Source: Porticoccus hydrocarbonoclasticus MCTG13d (GTDB taxonomy: Bacteria; Pseudomonadota; Gammaproteobacteria; Pseudomonadales; Porticoccaceae). From it: 64,000 nucleotides of DNA. Positions within the stretch are counted from its first letter, which is position 1. The number at the start of each line of letters is the position of its first letter. Positions 36,496-45,273 of this stretch are shown here, piece by piece. A program made the translations under genes and the position numbers. The DNA lies in NCBI RefSeq assembly GCF_000744735.1, contig NZ_JQMM01000001.1, positions 868,001-932,000 of the forward strand, written 5' to 3'. The notes beneath the pieces are model-generated. The model worked only from the letters and a program-made list of their open reading frames with translations. It ran no database searches and was not told where the DNA came from.

Positions 36496-37674
36496 ATGTC
36501 AGATCCAATTGTCATTGCCGGTATGGCAAGAACGCCTATCGGTAGCATGCAAGGGCAGTTTACCGGTGTTCCCACAACAGAGCTCGGTGCCGTGGCCATC
36601 AGGGCTGCCATTGAACGGGCAGGGGTTGCCGGAGAGCTGATTGACTCCGTGGATATGGGTTGTTGTCTCACGGCTGGCCTCCGGCAGGCACCGGCTCGCC
36701 AGGCTGCCATTGGTGCGGGATTGCCGCCGAGTGTGGGTGCCACTACCCTCAATAAGGTATGTGGCTCCGGTATGAAAGCGGTGATGAATGCCTGTGACAG
36801 CCTGACACTGGGTAATGTGGATGTGGCTGTAGCCGGTGGAATGGAGAGCATGACTAACGCCCCATACCTGATGACCCAAGGTCGCAGTGGTTACCGGTTT
36901 GGGCATGCGCAGATTTTTGACCACATGACAATGGATGGCCTTGAGGATGCCTACAATGGCGAAGCGATGGGTATTTTCGCCGAAAAATGTGTCAGCAAAT
37001 TCGGTTTTACCAGGGAGGAGCAGGACGCTTTTGCCGTGTCCTCACTGGAGCGGGCTCAACGGGCGATCAAGGACGGCAATTTTGAGGATGAAATTGCGCC
37101 TGTAACCGTCAAGACCCGCAAGGGCGAGGTAGTCTGTTCAATCGATGAGCAGCCTGGCAAGTCAGTTGCCGATAAAATCTCGCAGATGCGCCCTGCGTTC
37201 ATCAAAGATGGCACTGTGACAGCGGCCAATGCCAGTTCCATCAGTGATGGCGCTGCGGCCCTGGTGTTGACCCGTCTTTCTGTTGCAGAAAAGCTGGGCA
37301 TGAAACCCCTGGCAACCATTCACGCTCACAGTACCCATTCTCAGGAACCCGAGTGGTTTACAACCGCTCCGGTAGGTGCCATCAATAAGCTGCTCGCGAA
37401 AGTGGCCTGGAGCAAGGACGATGTGGACCTGTTTGAAATTAACGAAGCCTTTGCTTGTGTCACTATGGCGGCCATGAAAGAGTTGGGTTTGCCACATGAA
37501 AAAGTCAACATTCACGGTGGAGCCTGTGCCTTGGGTCACCCCATTGGCGCCTCGGGTGCACGGATTATTGTGACTCTTCTGGGTGCTTTGCAAACTTACG
37601 GGAAGCGCAAGGGTGTGGCAGCTATCTGTATTGGTGGTGGAGAAGCCACTGCGATGGCCGTCGAACTGATTTAG
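36496..37674 (+). CDS. Acetyl-CoA C-acetyltransferase (thiolase)
   Basis: This 392-residue cytosolic thiolase condenses two acetyl-CoA or runs the reverse cleavage. Both active-site cysteines are present: LNKVCGSGMKAVM near residue 88 and CIGGGEATAM near the C-terminus; the catalytic His is in GGACALGHPIGASGARI, and the conserved NEAFA motif reads EINEAFACV. It resembles biosynthetic PhaA/AtoB-type enzymes more than FadA, but no ketoreductase or synthase is adjacent, so the pathway is open. It starts 11 nt after sspB and ends at a bidirectional terminator. Confidence 0.93.
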   Translation: MSDPIVIAGMARTPIGSMQGQFTGVPTTELGAVAIRAAIERAGVAGELIDSVDMGCCLTAGLRQAPARQAAIGAGLPPSVGATTLNKVCGSGMKAVMNACDSLTLGNVDVAVAGGMESMTNAPYLMTQGRSGYRFGHAQIFDHMTMDGLEDAYNGEAMGIFAEKCVSKFGFTREEQDAFAVSSLERAQRAIKDGNFEDEIAPVTVKTRKGEVVCSIDEQPGKSVADKISQMRPAFIKDGTVTAANASSISDGAAALVLTRLSVAEKLGMKPLATIHAHSTHSQEPEWFTTAPVGAINKLLAKVAWSKDDVDLFEINEAFACVTMAAMKELGLPHEKVNIHGGACALGHPIGASGARIIVTLLGALQTYGKRKGVAAICIGGGEATAMAVELI

Positions 37675-37690
37675 CCACTCCCGAGTAATT

Positions 37691-37729
37691 AAAAAACCGG
37701 CCCGGCTGATCAGCCGGGCCGGTTTTTTT
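37691..37729. terminator. Bidirectional intrinsic terminator, thiolase/dolP
   Basis: A 38-bp near-perfect palindrome centred on GATC (37709-37710) has six A on one side and seven T on the other, so it can end both the sspB-thiolase transcript and the dolP transcript. Core stem arms are CCGGCCCGGCTG and CAGCCGGGCCGG. Confidence 0.96.
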
Positions 37730-37742
37730 ATAGATGGGACTG

Positions 37743-38318
37743 TTAATCGATATATTCAAAAACCTTCACAACCCGCTGAGCGCCGCGGGTCTTGCTGGCA
37801 ATCAGGGCAGCATGGTCGGCGGTACTATGTGTCACGAGCCCCATCAGGTAGATCACACTGTTTTCGGTGATCACTTTTATGGTCGACGATTTCAGGTTTT
37901 TTTCAGCAATCAGCTTGGCCTTTACCTTGGTGGTTAGCCAGGTGTCATTGCTTCTCGAGATCAGGGATGTTGGGGTGCGTATCTGCAGTTCATTATGTAC
38001 TTGGCGGACGCCGCGAAACTTTCTTGCCGTATCACCCGCCAGTGTACGAAGATCTCCGGTAGCCACTTCACCGGTCAGCAGAATCACGCCATTGTATGCT
38101 GTAATGTTGACGTGAGCGCTTTCAAGGTCTGTGTGGGCTTTCTTGATATTGACACCGATAAGCGTTTCCATCTGCCAGTCATCAATATCGGTGCCCAGCG
38201 AGGTGGACGAGGGGTCGGGCTTGATTGGCTCGTCGGTGGTTGCATGGATAATACTGGTGCAGCCCGAGAGAGCCAGCATACCCGCGAGTAACAGAGGTGC
38301 CAGACGTGGCAACATCAA
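37743..38318 (-). CDS. dolP: BON-domain outer membrane lipoprotein DolP (YraP)
   Basis: DolP is an envelope-integrity lipoprotein that associates with the BAM complex and anionic phospholipid in E. coli. The 191 residues have a lipoprotein signal (LLLAGMLALSGC, lipobox LSGC) and two BON domains, about 50-115 (IKKAHTDLESAHVNITAYNGVILLTGEV is split over residues 54-81) and 125-190 (LKSSTIKVITENSVIYLMGLV). It overlaps diaA by 4 nt, in the lpoA-yraN-diaA-dolP order known from E. coli. Confidence 0.93.
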   Translation of the reverse strand: MMLPRLAPLLLAGMLALSGCTSIIHATTDEPIKPDPSSTSLGTDIDDWQMETLIGVNIKKAHTDLESAHVNITAYNGVILLTGEVATGDLRTLAGDTARKFRGVRQVHNELQIRTPTSLISRSNDTWLTTKVKAKLIAEKNLKSSTIKVITENSVIYLMGLVTHSTADHAALIASKTRGAQRVVKVFEYID

Positions 38319-38902
38319 GAATTTCCTCCAAACAATTGTTGATCAATAAGCTCACAAAGACAGAACAGGCTCAATAAATGAATTTCGCTGATGCGATGTC
38401 GGTCATGATGATCAACGCGAATTTCAATATCGTCGCCGCTCAGCAATGCCGACAGGTCGACATCGCCTGTACCAGTAAAACCAATGACAGAAATGCCGCG
38501 GTCATGGGCGGTGTGAATCGCCTGTACCAGATTGCTTGGGTTGGTCCCGAGGCTGAAAATGACCAGTACATCCTCTGCCTGGCCCAGGGTTTTCAGTTGT
38601 CTGCTGAAAATTTCACTGACACTGTGATAATGACCGATAGCAGTAATTGTAGAGCTATTGCTGTTCAGGCAGATTACCGGTAGACCCGGCCTTTCCAGTT
38701 TATATTGCAGTAACAGGGATTGTGAAAAAATATTTGATAGTGAGGCGGAGAGGCCATTGCCACAACAGAGTATCTTCTGCCCCTGGAGTAACCGTTGAAC
38801 CGCCACTGTGCTGGCTTCGGCAATCAGTGGTGCCAGTATCTCGCCACAAGCCATTTTCGCTTCAATGCTCTCGTGAAATAGCTCAATAACACTGGATTCC
38901 AT
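38315..38902 (-). CDS. diaA: DnaA initiator-associating protein DiaA (SIS domain)
   Basis: The 195-residue SIS-domain protein lies where E. coli has diaA, whose tetramer binds DnaA and stimulates timely replication initiation. CCGNGLSASLSNIFSQSLL and IFSLGTNPSNLVQAIHTAHDRG are the SIS signatures; HHDRHRISEIHLLSLFCLCELID is the conserved C-terminus. It is related to GmhA sedoheptulose-7-phosphate isomerase, but the SGNG/S-x-S motif of GmhA is altered to CCGNGLSAS, and context favours DiaA. Confidence 0.88.
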   Translation of the reverse strand: MESSVIELFHESIEAKMACGEILAPLIAEASTVAVQRLLQGQKILCCGNGLSASLSNIFSQSLLLQYKLERPGLPVICLNSNSSTITAIGHYHSVSEIFSRQLKTLGQAEDVLVIFSLGTNPSNLVQAIHTAHDRGISVIGFTGTGDVDLSALLSGDDIEIRVDHHDRHRISEIHLLSLFCLCELIDQQLFGGNS

Positions 38903-38925
38903 AGGTTTTCTTTGGTTTTCTGGGG

Positions 38926-39315
38926 TTAGTGGTCAAAGGCGTTTGGTAGCCATTCTACCTGATAAGATGGGTCATTAGTGATGTCTTTGCAGAGGCACAC
39001 CGCGTCAAAACGGCAGGCTACCTTGTCCCACGTCTGGGTGGCTTGTAAAAAATGCCTGGCCGCTGCAATGATTCGCCGTTGTTTCCTGTGATCAATACTA
39101 TAGATTGCACCACCGAAGGCGGCATGGTTGCGCAGTCGAACTTCGACAAAGACCACGGTCTGACCCTCCTGCATTATCAGGTCGATTTCTCCCTGTGGGG
39201 TCCGGTAATTCCGATGTAGCGTCACCAGGCCCTGCCCTTCCAAAAATGTTCTGGCCCATTGTTCGGCAATAGCACCGCTCTGGTTTGAGCGGGCTGGTGG
39301 TTTCCCTTTCATCAT
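38926..39315 (-). CDS. yraN: UPF0102 protein YraN, nuclease-like fold
   Basis: From ATG 39315 (AAGGA 8 nt upstream) the protein has about 129 residues; the upstream open frame reaches into lpoA and is not conserved. YraN proteins have a restriction-endonuclease-like fold: GAIAEQWARTFLEGQG, then RNYRTPQGEIDLIMQEGQTVVFVEVRLR gives the D-(x)n-E-x-K-like motif, here EVR rather than EVK. Function is not established. It stands between lpoA and diaA as in E. coli. Confidence 0.92.
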   Translation of the reverse strand: MMKGKPPARSNQSGAIAEQWARTFLEGQGLVTLHRNYRTPQGEIDLIMQEGQTVVFVEVRLRNHAAFGGAIYSIDHRKQRRIIAAARHFLQATQTWDKVACRFDAVCLCKDITNDPSYQVEWLPNAFDH

Positions 39316-39388
39316 TTGAAAATTCCTTTTTTCTGATGCTTTTCCCCGTATGTATTTTCCCGATAACCGGAACAGTTTTTCACTGCTA

Positions 39389-41278
39389 TCAAGGGGTTTG
39401 ATGTGAGGAAGCCGCCTGATGCTCGGCTTCAGGGATTTTTTTCTGCAATTGTATGGCGGGAACCACCCTGCCATTTTTAAAAATGCCCCAGGGCTGTTCA
39501 CGTTCAATGGTGTCCGGTGGCGTCAGATATAACATGCCGGTGTTCCCGGGGAGTCGGATATTGGGAAACAGCAACATCTGTCCCAGCCATTGGTGCAAAT
39601 GGTAGGTATCAATGCCCAGCGCAAACATATGCCGGTAAATAGGTTCAAGATCTTCTGCTGGTCCCATAGAGTCGGCACTGTAGCCGGGGAGTGTCCAGGG
39701 CATGGCGCTGAAACGAACCCCGTCCAGATCGCGATTGCGTCCCGGATCCTGTATGCCGCTAAAAAGTTGGGAAGTGCCATAAACCTGGAGATCACTGGCG
39801 AAAAGAAAATCCAGTGTGGGTTTGATCTGTCGTGCCTGATTGGGTGAGGCGATCAGAAAAACCATATCCAGATCCTGGCGCCGCCTGGGTGTATGAGCCA
39901 GTTGTTTTCCGAGTAAACGCTGTAAGCGGTTATTGCGCTCACTACTCTGTTCAATCTGAAGTGTGGGCTTTAGCAACGCGATGAAATCGCTCTGGGATGC
40001 TCCGTAGGCGGGAACTTCGACCAGCGTGCCCCCTCGCTCTTGCCAGCGCTCCCTGAATGCTGCCAATGCACGTATTCCCGAGCTGGAGTCTGGCGTGATG
40101 GCTAGTGCGAATCGGCGTCCTTCGAGCCATGCCCGGTCGGCGACCTGACGTGCTTCAGCGGTGGAGGAAAGGCCAAATTGAAAAAAATTCTGGTGGACTT
40201 CGGTGCTGGGTGTATCCAGATAATTGAGCGCCACTGTCGGTACCGGCAGCTCCGGAAGGGCGAGTAATTGGGCAACTTTTTCCCGTTGTACCGGGCCTAT
40301 GATCAGCTCGGCCCCATCGCTGATAGTCTGCTGGTAGAGTGGGCCGATGTCGTCGCTGGAGGACGTGTCGTAGAAACGTATTAATGGTGTCTTGCCGCTA
40401 GCCCCTCTGACGTCATACCAGGCGGACAGTATGCCGCCGCGAATGGCCTTGCCCGCTTCTGCAAGGGAACCCTGTAGTGGTAGCAGCACTGCAATCTGTT
40501 CAGGGAGATTATTCGCGACTTCCTGCAATGCCGTGAGTGATGGTGGCGGATTCAGAGCAGCGGGATGCTCCGACCACTTGATTTGCCAATCTGTTATCTC
40601 GCGGAGCTGTTTGTCCATATCGCCCTGGTTTTCCCGAACCCTGCTGGCAAGTGTGTACCAGCCCTGTAACAGCTGATCGGATTCTGTTGCCTGCAATGCC
40701 GCCAGGTGCTGCTGTGAAATGTGGGTCAGCAATCGCCATATCGCTTCGGAAATGGCTGTCTGCTCCCCGGGTGATGTCACTAGGCTGGAAAGTTCCGCGT
40801 AAGCGCGAATGCTTTGCTCATCTTCCCCCAATAGTGAAAACAGCTCTCCGCGCAGTTTTTGCCACTTAACCCGGAGGCTGGTCGGCAGTTGACCAGTATT
40901 GGCCGAGAATTCCGGGTCCGTGAGCAAGTCCCTGGCGAGAAAAAACCGTTCCTGACCCATGGCCACTTCGGTGAACAGCAGGTGGAAGTCCACAAGGCGT
41001 TGACCGGAGAGTGCATTCTGATCAATTGATGACAATACCTTTAGGGCCTGTTGGTTGTCCCCCGCGAGTACCAGAAGCTCGGCAGCATCCAGTTGGTGGA
41101 GTTGTCGGTGCGGTGCTATGCTGTTCGCGGCCAGTGAGAGCGCCTGTTCGGCGCGCTCTGCGGGACTCAGGGGTGTCGCCGGACCGGTTTTAGGTGTGTC
41201 GCGGCCCGTCTGAGTGCAGCCGCCGAGCACTAAAACCAGTCCCAGCAGCACCATCGCTGTTATTCTGAATTTGAACAT
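39389..41278 (-). CDS. lpoA: Penicillin-binding protein activator lipoprotein LpoA (LppC)
   Basis: LpoA is an outer-membrane lipoprotein that activates the PBP1a synthase from across the periplasm. From ATG 41278 (MFKFRITAMVLLG) it has 629 residues with lipobox LVLGGC, an N-terminal TPR-like helical domain (about 45-240) and a C-terminal periplasmic-binding-protein-like domain (from about 255; IAVLLPLQGSLAEAGKAIRGG). ATG 41287 is an alternative start. It is divergent from rsmI with only 14 nt between the preferred starts. Confidence 0.92.
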   Translation of the reverse strand: MFKFRITAMVLLGLVLVLGGCTQTGRDTPKTGPATPLSPAERAEQALSLAANSIAPHRQLHQLDAAELLVLAGDNQQALKVLSSIDQNALSGQRLVDFHLLFTEVAMGQERFFLARDLLTDPEFSANTGQLPTSLRVKWQKLRGELFSLLGEDEQSIRAYAELSSLVTSPGEQTAISEAIWRLLTHISQQHLAALQATESDQLLQGWYTLASRVRENQGDMDKQLREITDWQIKWSEHPAALNPPPSLTALQEVANNLPEQIAVLLPLQGSLAEAGKAIRGGILSAWYDVRGASGKTPLIRFYDTSSSDDIGPLYQQTISDGAELIIGPVQREKVAQLLALPELPVPTVALNYLDTPSTEVHQNFFQFGLSSTAEARQVADRAWLEGRRFALAITPDSSSGIRALAAFRERWQERGGTLVEVPAYGASQSDFIALLKPTLQIEQSSERNNRLQRLLGKQLAHTPRRRQDLDMVFLIASPNQARQIKPTLDFLFASDLQVYGTSQLFSGIQDPGRNRDLDGVRFSAMPWTLPGYSADSMGPAEDLEPIYRHMFALGIDTYHLHQWLGQMLLFPNIRLPGNTGMLYLTPPDTIEREQPWGIFKNGRVVPAIQLQKKIPEAEHQAASSHQTP

Positions 41279-41292
41279 AGGTGTCATTTCTT

Positions 41293-42129
41293 ATGCCGGG
41301 TCAATTGTATGTGGTGGCCACGCCCATTGGTAATCTGGGTGATATGGTACCCCGAGCCGTTGAGGTTCTCCATGCGGTTGATCTCATTGCTGCAGAGGAT
41401 ACCCGTCACAGTGGTCGATTGCTGAAACATCTCGGCATCGATACACCGCTGGTTGCCTATCACGATCACAGCGATGAGCGACAGATGGGCCGGGTTCTCG
41501 ATATGCTGGTACAGGGCCAGACGGTGGCGCTCATCTCGGATGCGGGAACGCCGTTGATCTCTGATCCAGGCTACCGCCTGGTCAGAGAGGCCCGGTTGCA
41601 GGACATCAGGGTCACGCCGATCCCCGGTGCCTGCGCCGCTATTGCAGCCCTGAGCGCTTCTGGCTTGCCCAGTGACCGATTCAGTTTTGAGGGGTTCCCG
41701 CCGCCAAAAACTGCTGCCAGAGTGAAAAGATTTGAAACCCTTGCCGAATCAGCCCAGACAATGATTTTTTATGAGTCCCCTCACCGGATACTCGACACAC
41801 TTAGGGATATGATTACCACCTTCGGCCCCGACCGTGAAGCCGTGCTGGCCAGAGAAATAACCAAGACCTTCGAGACATTCCTGACCGGTACCCTGACGAC
41901 AATATTGCAGCAGGTTTGTGCGGACAGCAACCAGCAAAAGGGCGAAATGGTGGTGATGGTGAAAGGGAACGTTGATGCTGTCAGTGCGTCCGAGGCAGAG
42001 CAATTGAGAATCCTGAAAACGCTGCTGGATGATCTGCCCGTCAAACAGGCTGCTGCACTGGCGGCCAGAATTACCGGCGGCCGGAAAAACGCGCTTTACC
42101 AGTTGGCGCTTTCATTGCGCCCCGATTGA
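41293..42129 (+). CDS. rsmI: 16S rRNA 2'-O-ribose C1402 methyltransferase RsmI
   Basis: RsmI methylates the ribose of C1402 in the 30S decoding centre. The 278 residues begin MPGQLYVVATPIGNLGDMVPRA, with AEDTRHSGRLLKHLGI, the SAM region ALISDAGTPLISDPGYRLV, PIPGACAAIAALSASGLP and FEGFPP, all family signatures. I choose ATG 41293 because AGGTG lies 9 nt upstream; GTG 41281 has no site. It converges on the orphan parA gene with a 21-nt gap. Confidence 0.95.
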   Translation: MPGQLYVVATPIGNLGDMVPRAVEVLHAVDLIAAEDTRHSGRLLKHLGIDTPLVAYHDHSDERQMGRVLDMLVQGQTVALISDAGTPLISDPGYRLVREARLQDIRVTPIPGACAAIAALSASGLPSDRFSFEGFPPPKTAARVKRFETLAESAQTMIFYESPHRILDTLRDMITTFGPDREAVLAREITKTFETFLTGTLTTILQQVCADSNQQKGEMVVMVKGNVDAVSASEAEQLRILKTLLDDLPVKQAAALAARITGGRKNALYQLALSLRPD

Positions 42130-42150
42130 AGCCGGTCCGGGTATGGCCGG

Positions 42151-42858
42151 TCAGGCACTGCAGGCCAGTGCAATGGTTTCCGGGCTGATTTGCCTGAATT
42201 GCCGGACAGGCTTGCCCGATGTTTTGCCAGCACACCATTCGGCAATGCGCGCGATATCTTTTTGATCACCCTTGTAGTGGGCTCCGTGCATTTCGACCAT
42301 GCCGAGGCCCTGGCCGGCAGCGTTGAGGTAATTGCACGAATTGCGCAGGCTGCCGATGACCGGAAGTCGAAACTGTTTGGTCAACGCTTCTGCCTGTCTG
42401 GCGGTGGTGACAGTTCGCGGCACACGATTCAAGACCATGGCGATAGTCTGTTTGGACGGCAGCATCCGCTGCAGTTGCTGGACGGTAGTGGCAATGGCGT
42501 GCAAATCAAATTCGGCCGTTAACACCGGCAAAAGTATAGCGGTCGCCTCACGCAGCAATGGGCTAAGATTATCCAGATCCGGTCTGGCTGGCGTGTCGAG
42601 AACCAGCACTTCCGTATTGCGGGGTGGCTGAATTGCCCAGCTGCGAGTGACATTTTGTGGTGCGTGGTGTGCATCCACCAACTGAACGTAGGAGGCTGTC
42701 TCTGGCCGTTTGTGAGCCCAGAACACGCTCGAGCCCTGGGGGTCCAGGTCCATTAATGTGGTTACTTTGCCCCGATGGCTGAAATAACTGGCCAGGTTGG
42801 TGGACAGTGTCGTTTTGCCGCAGCCTCCTTTGGGGTTCATTACCACGATTCTTTGCAT
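42151..42858 (-). CDS. Orphan ParA/MinD family ATPase
   Basis: This 235-residue deviant-Walker ATPase has PKGGCGKTTLSTNLA near the N-terminus (signature Lys in KGG), Walker A' LMDLDPQGSS and Walker B VLVLDTPARPD. Such proteins pattern cargo (plasmids, chromosomes, chemoreceptor arrays, carboxysomes) on the nucleoid or membrane. No ParB, MinC or amphipathic C-terminal tail is seen; the C-terminus is KPVRQFRQISPETIALAC. It stands alone between rsmI and rnpB, where from memory Pseudomonas has nothing. Cargo is unknown. Confidence 0.87.
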   Translation of the reverse strand: MQRIVVMNPKGGCGKTTLSTNLASYFSHRGKVTTLMDLDPQGSSVFWAHKRPETASYVQLVDAHHAPQNVTRSWAIQPPRNTEVLVLDTPARPDLDNLSPLLREATAILLPVLTAEFDLHAIATTVQQLQRMLPSKQTIAMVLNRVPRTVTTARQAEALTKQFRLPVIGSLRNSCNYLNAAGQGLGMVEMHGAHYKGDQKDIARIAEWCAGKTSGKPVRQFRQISPETIALACSA

Positions 42859-43020
42859 CTCTTTGGTCCCGTATGATTCGCAAGATTACCTAGGCTACCC
42901 AACAACGCTTCGCAGAAACCACGATCAGATCAAAAAATGACCAATACGCCTGCTGTGCAATGAGTTTTTTGCCGCTTTTGCCAATCGCCAGCGGGGCTGG
43001 CTTCGTGCTAACCTTGCCGC

Positions 43021-43405
<385 letters not shown>

Positions 43406-43759
43406 ATTTTTTACTCCCCCTTTTTTTGAGTAGCTTGTTCCTCGGCTTGATGGGCGGTGCTCATGTTCGCGTTGAGTCCCTGGAACTTATCAAAGTCGAC
43501 AGCCCAATGCCGCCGGAATACAGTACCGGGATCAACCCGTTTTCGCCTCTCTGATTTGATCAAAAAATAATCAAAAAAATCTTCCTGTGTGTTTGCCCGT
43601 GCATCGTTATTTGAAAGTTAATGTAAAACATTAACGGAAGATTCTAGCGAATTGTTTATCTTCGCTATATTTTTCAACAAGCTTTTCTGTCTGCTGTTCT
43701 TAATCGCAAGTTGTTGAGTTTTCGAAACATTTTTCGTGATTCGGGTCCCTTTTTTTGCC
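43406..43759. other. Non-coding interval between rnpB and the mra promoter, with an 8-3-8 inverted repeat
   Basis: About 350 bp show no convincing gene. Short frames exist (e.g. 34 codons from 43450) but have no ribosome site and no recognisable content. The stretch 43551-43620 is A+T-rich (TTTGATCAAAAAATAATC). A perfect inverted repeat GTTAATGT-AAA-ACATTAAC lies at 43617-43635 with no T-run after it, which fits an operator better than a terminator. Confidence 0.6.
43617..43635. repeat. Perfect 8-3-8 inverted repeat upstream of mra promoter
   Basis: GTTAATGT and ACATTAAC flank AAA. It is about 125 bp upstream of the mra -35. Such dyads often bind dimeric regulators; nothing in the window identifies one. 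Confidence 0.75.
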
Positions 43760-43787
43760 TTGACATTGGTCTTGGTCAGCATATAGT
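43760..43787 (+). promoter_or_regulatory. Sigma-70 promoter of the mra/dcw cluster
   Basis: TTGACA (43760-43765), a 16-nt spacer and TATAGT (43782-43787) form a strong promoter. The predicted start near 43795 coincides with the first MraZ box, and the leader to mraZ would be about 70 nt. Confidence 0.9.
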
Positions 43788-43795
43788 GACGAAAA

Positions 43796-43820
43796 GTGGG
43801 TAAAAGTGGGGCGAAGTGGG
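43796..43820 (+). promoter_or_regulatory. MraZ operator: three GTGGG boxes at 10-bp intervals
   Basis: GTGGG occurs at 43796-43800, 43806-43810 and 43816-43820, one helical turn apart. MraZ dodecamers are known to bind such direct repeats just downstream of the mra promoter and repress the dcw cluster. Confidence 0.9.
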
Positions 43821-43864
43821 TTTTCTCACCTAATCCTCCTGTCATTTCGAGTCGGGCGATAGCA

Positions 43865-44320
43865 GTGTTCAGAGGCAGCAACGAAATTAATGTGGATACC
43901 AAGGGGCGAATGGCCATGCCCGCGCGGTACCGTGCCTCCCTGGAAGCCAGCTGTGGTGGCTGCCTGATTGCCACTATCGATATACAGGATAAATGTCTGC
44001 TGATCTACCCGCTACAGGAATGGGAAAAGATTGAAGAAGAAATAGCGGAACTGCCTTCCTTCAACCCGCTGACGCGCAAGTTGCAGCGAATCCTGATCGG
44101 CCATGCCCGAGAGCTGGAACTGGACAGTAACGGACGTGTTCTGATCCCCCCGGAGTTGCGCCAATACGCGCAACTGGACAAGAAAGTGGTGCTGGTAGGC
44201 CAGCGCCACCGCTTTGAGTTGTGGAGCGAAGAAAACTGGAATTCCGGTAGAGAGAGCTGGCTGGCTGACAGCGAAGGCGATCTGCAGATACCGGTAGAAA
44301 TGCAATCCCTGTCACTGTAA
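43865..44320 (+). CDS. mraZ: Transcriptional regulator MraZ
   Basis: MraZ is the autoregulator that opens the division/cell wall cluster. From GTG 43865 (read M-FRGSNEINVDTKGRMAMPAR) the protein has 151 residues, normal for the family; a longer frame from 43796 would start within the operator. Both AbrB-like repeats are visible: DTKGRMAMPARYR near residue 10 and DSNGRVLIPPELR near residue 83. The three GTGGG boxes upstream are its expected sites. rsmH follows after 17 nt. Confidence 0.94.
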   Translation: MFRGSNEINVDTKGRMAMPARYRASLEASCGGCLIATIDIQDKCLLIYPLQEWEKIEEEIAELPSFNPLTRKLQRILIGHARELELDSNGRVLIPPELRQYAQLDKKVVLVGQRHRFELWSEENWNSGRESWLADSEGDLQIPVEMQSLSL

Positions 44321-44337
44321 TGCTGAGGTAAGGGGCT

Positions 44338-45273
44338 ATGTCGGCACAGGTCGAACACACGACCGTTCTGCTGGACGAGGCAGTTTCTGCCCTTGTCACC
44401 GACCCCGACGGTTTTTACGTGGACGGCACTTTCGGCCGGGGCGGGCACGCGACCAGAATTCTCGCTGCGCTGAGTGCGCGGGGTCGGCTGATGGGAATCG
44501 ACAAAGACCCGGTGGCCTGTAAGGTTGCCAGCGAAAAATTTGCCCAAGACAAACGCTTTCAGATAGTTCGTGGCTCCTTTGCGCAGTTGGCTGAAATGGT
44601 CTCGGTCCAGCATAGGTTAGGCGAAGTTCAAGGGGTGCTACTGGATCTGGGTGTTTCCTCTCCCCAGCTGGATGATGCATCGCGGGGGTTCAGTTTTCTT
44701 CGCGATGGGCCTCTGGATATGCGCATGGATCCGGAATCCGGTATCAGTGCGGCCGACTGGCTGGCAACCGCAGAAGAGCAGGAGATCACACGGGTGCTGC
44801 GCGACTACGGCGAAGAGCGCTTTGCCCGGCGTATGGCGAGGGCCATTATTGCCGCCCGCAACGAGCAACCAATTACCCGCACTGCGAGGTTGGCCTCGAT
44901 TGTCGCTGAAGCCAATCCCTCCTGGGAAAAGGGCAAACACCCCGCGACCCGGGCTTTTCAGGGCATCCGAATTTTTATTAACCGCGAGCTGGAAGATCTT
45001 GAGCTCGCGTTGGCATCAATTCTGGACGTGCTCGCAGTTGGTGGGCGGCTGGTAGTTATCAGTTTTCACTCGCTGGAAGATCGGATCGTTAAGCGGTTTA
45101 TCCGGGAGAAAGAACGCGGCAAGCCGCTGCCAAAAGGACTGCCCATCATGGAGAAAGATATTGTTCGGCGGATGCGCTCTGTGGGCAAGGCAAGTAAACC
45201 CGGTTCGGCTGAAGTGGCCGCTAACCTGCGTTCCAGAAGTGCCGTGATGCGTGTTGCGGAGAAACTGTCGTGA
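44338..45273 (+). CDS. rsmH: 16S rRNA m4C1402 methyltransferase RsmH (MraW)
   Basis: RsmH methylates N4 of C1402, the same nucleotide whose ribose RsmI modifies. The 311 residues show [28 protein letters not shown] (SAM motif), [21 protein letters not shown] and [21 protein letters not shown] (residues near 200-220). The stop overlaps ftsL by 4 nt (GTGATTG context, ATGA-type coupling), in the canonical mraZ-rsmH-ftsL-ftsI order. Confidence 0.96.
   Translation: MSAQVEHTTVLLDEAVSALVTDPDGFYVDGTFGRGGHATRILAALSARGRLMGIDKDPVACKVASEKFAQDKRFQIVRGSFAQLAEMVSVQHRLGEVQGVLLDLGVSSPQLDDASRGFSFLRDGPLDMRMDPESGISAADWLATAEEQEITRVLRDYGEERFARRMARAIIAARNEQPITRTARLASIVAEANPSWEKGKHPATRAFQGIRIFINRELEDLELALASILDVLAVGGRLVVISFHSLEDRIVKRFIREKERGKPLPKGLPIMEKDIVRRMRSVGKASKPGSAEVAANLRSRSAVMRVAEKLS

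Noticed and set aside
38315-38902. GmhA phosphoheptose isomerase instead of DiaA
   Set aside because: SIS domain alone fits both, but order lpoA-yraN-diaA-dolP and altered GmhA motif favour DiaA.
38926-39507. Open frame of 193 codons extending yraN upstream into lpoA
   Set aside because: The first 64 codons overlap lpoA on the same strand and lack family similarity; ATG 39315 has a good ribosome site and gives the normal length.
43618-43974. 118-codon minus-strand open frame over the mra promoter and mraZ 5' end
   Set aside because: It runs antisense through the promoter, the MraZ boxes and conserved mraZ codons; a shadow frame.
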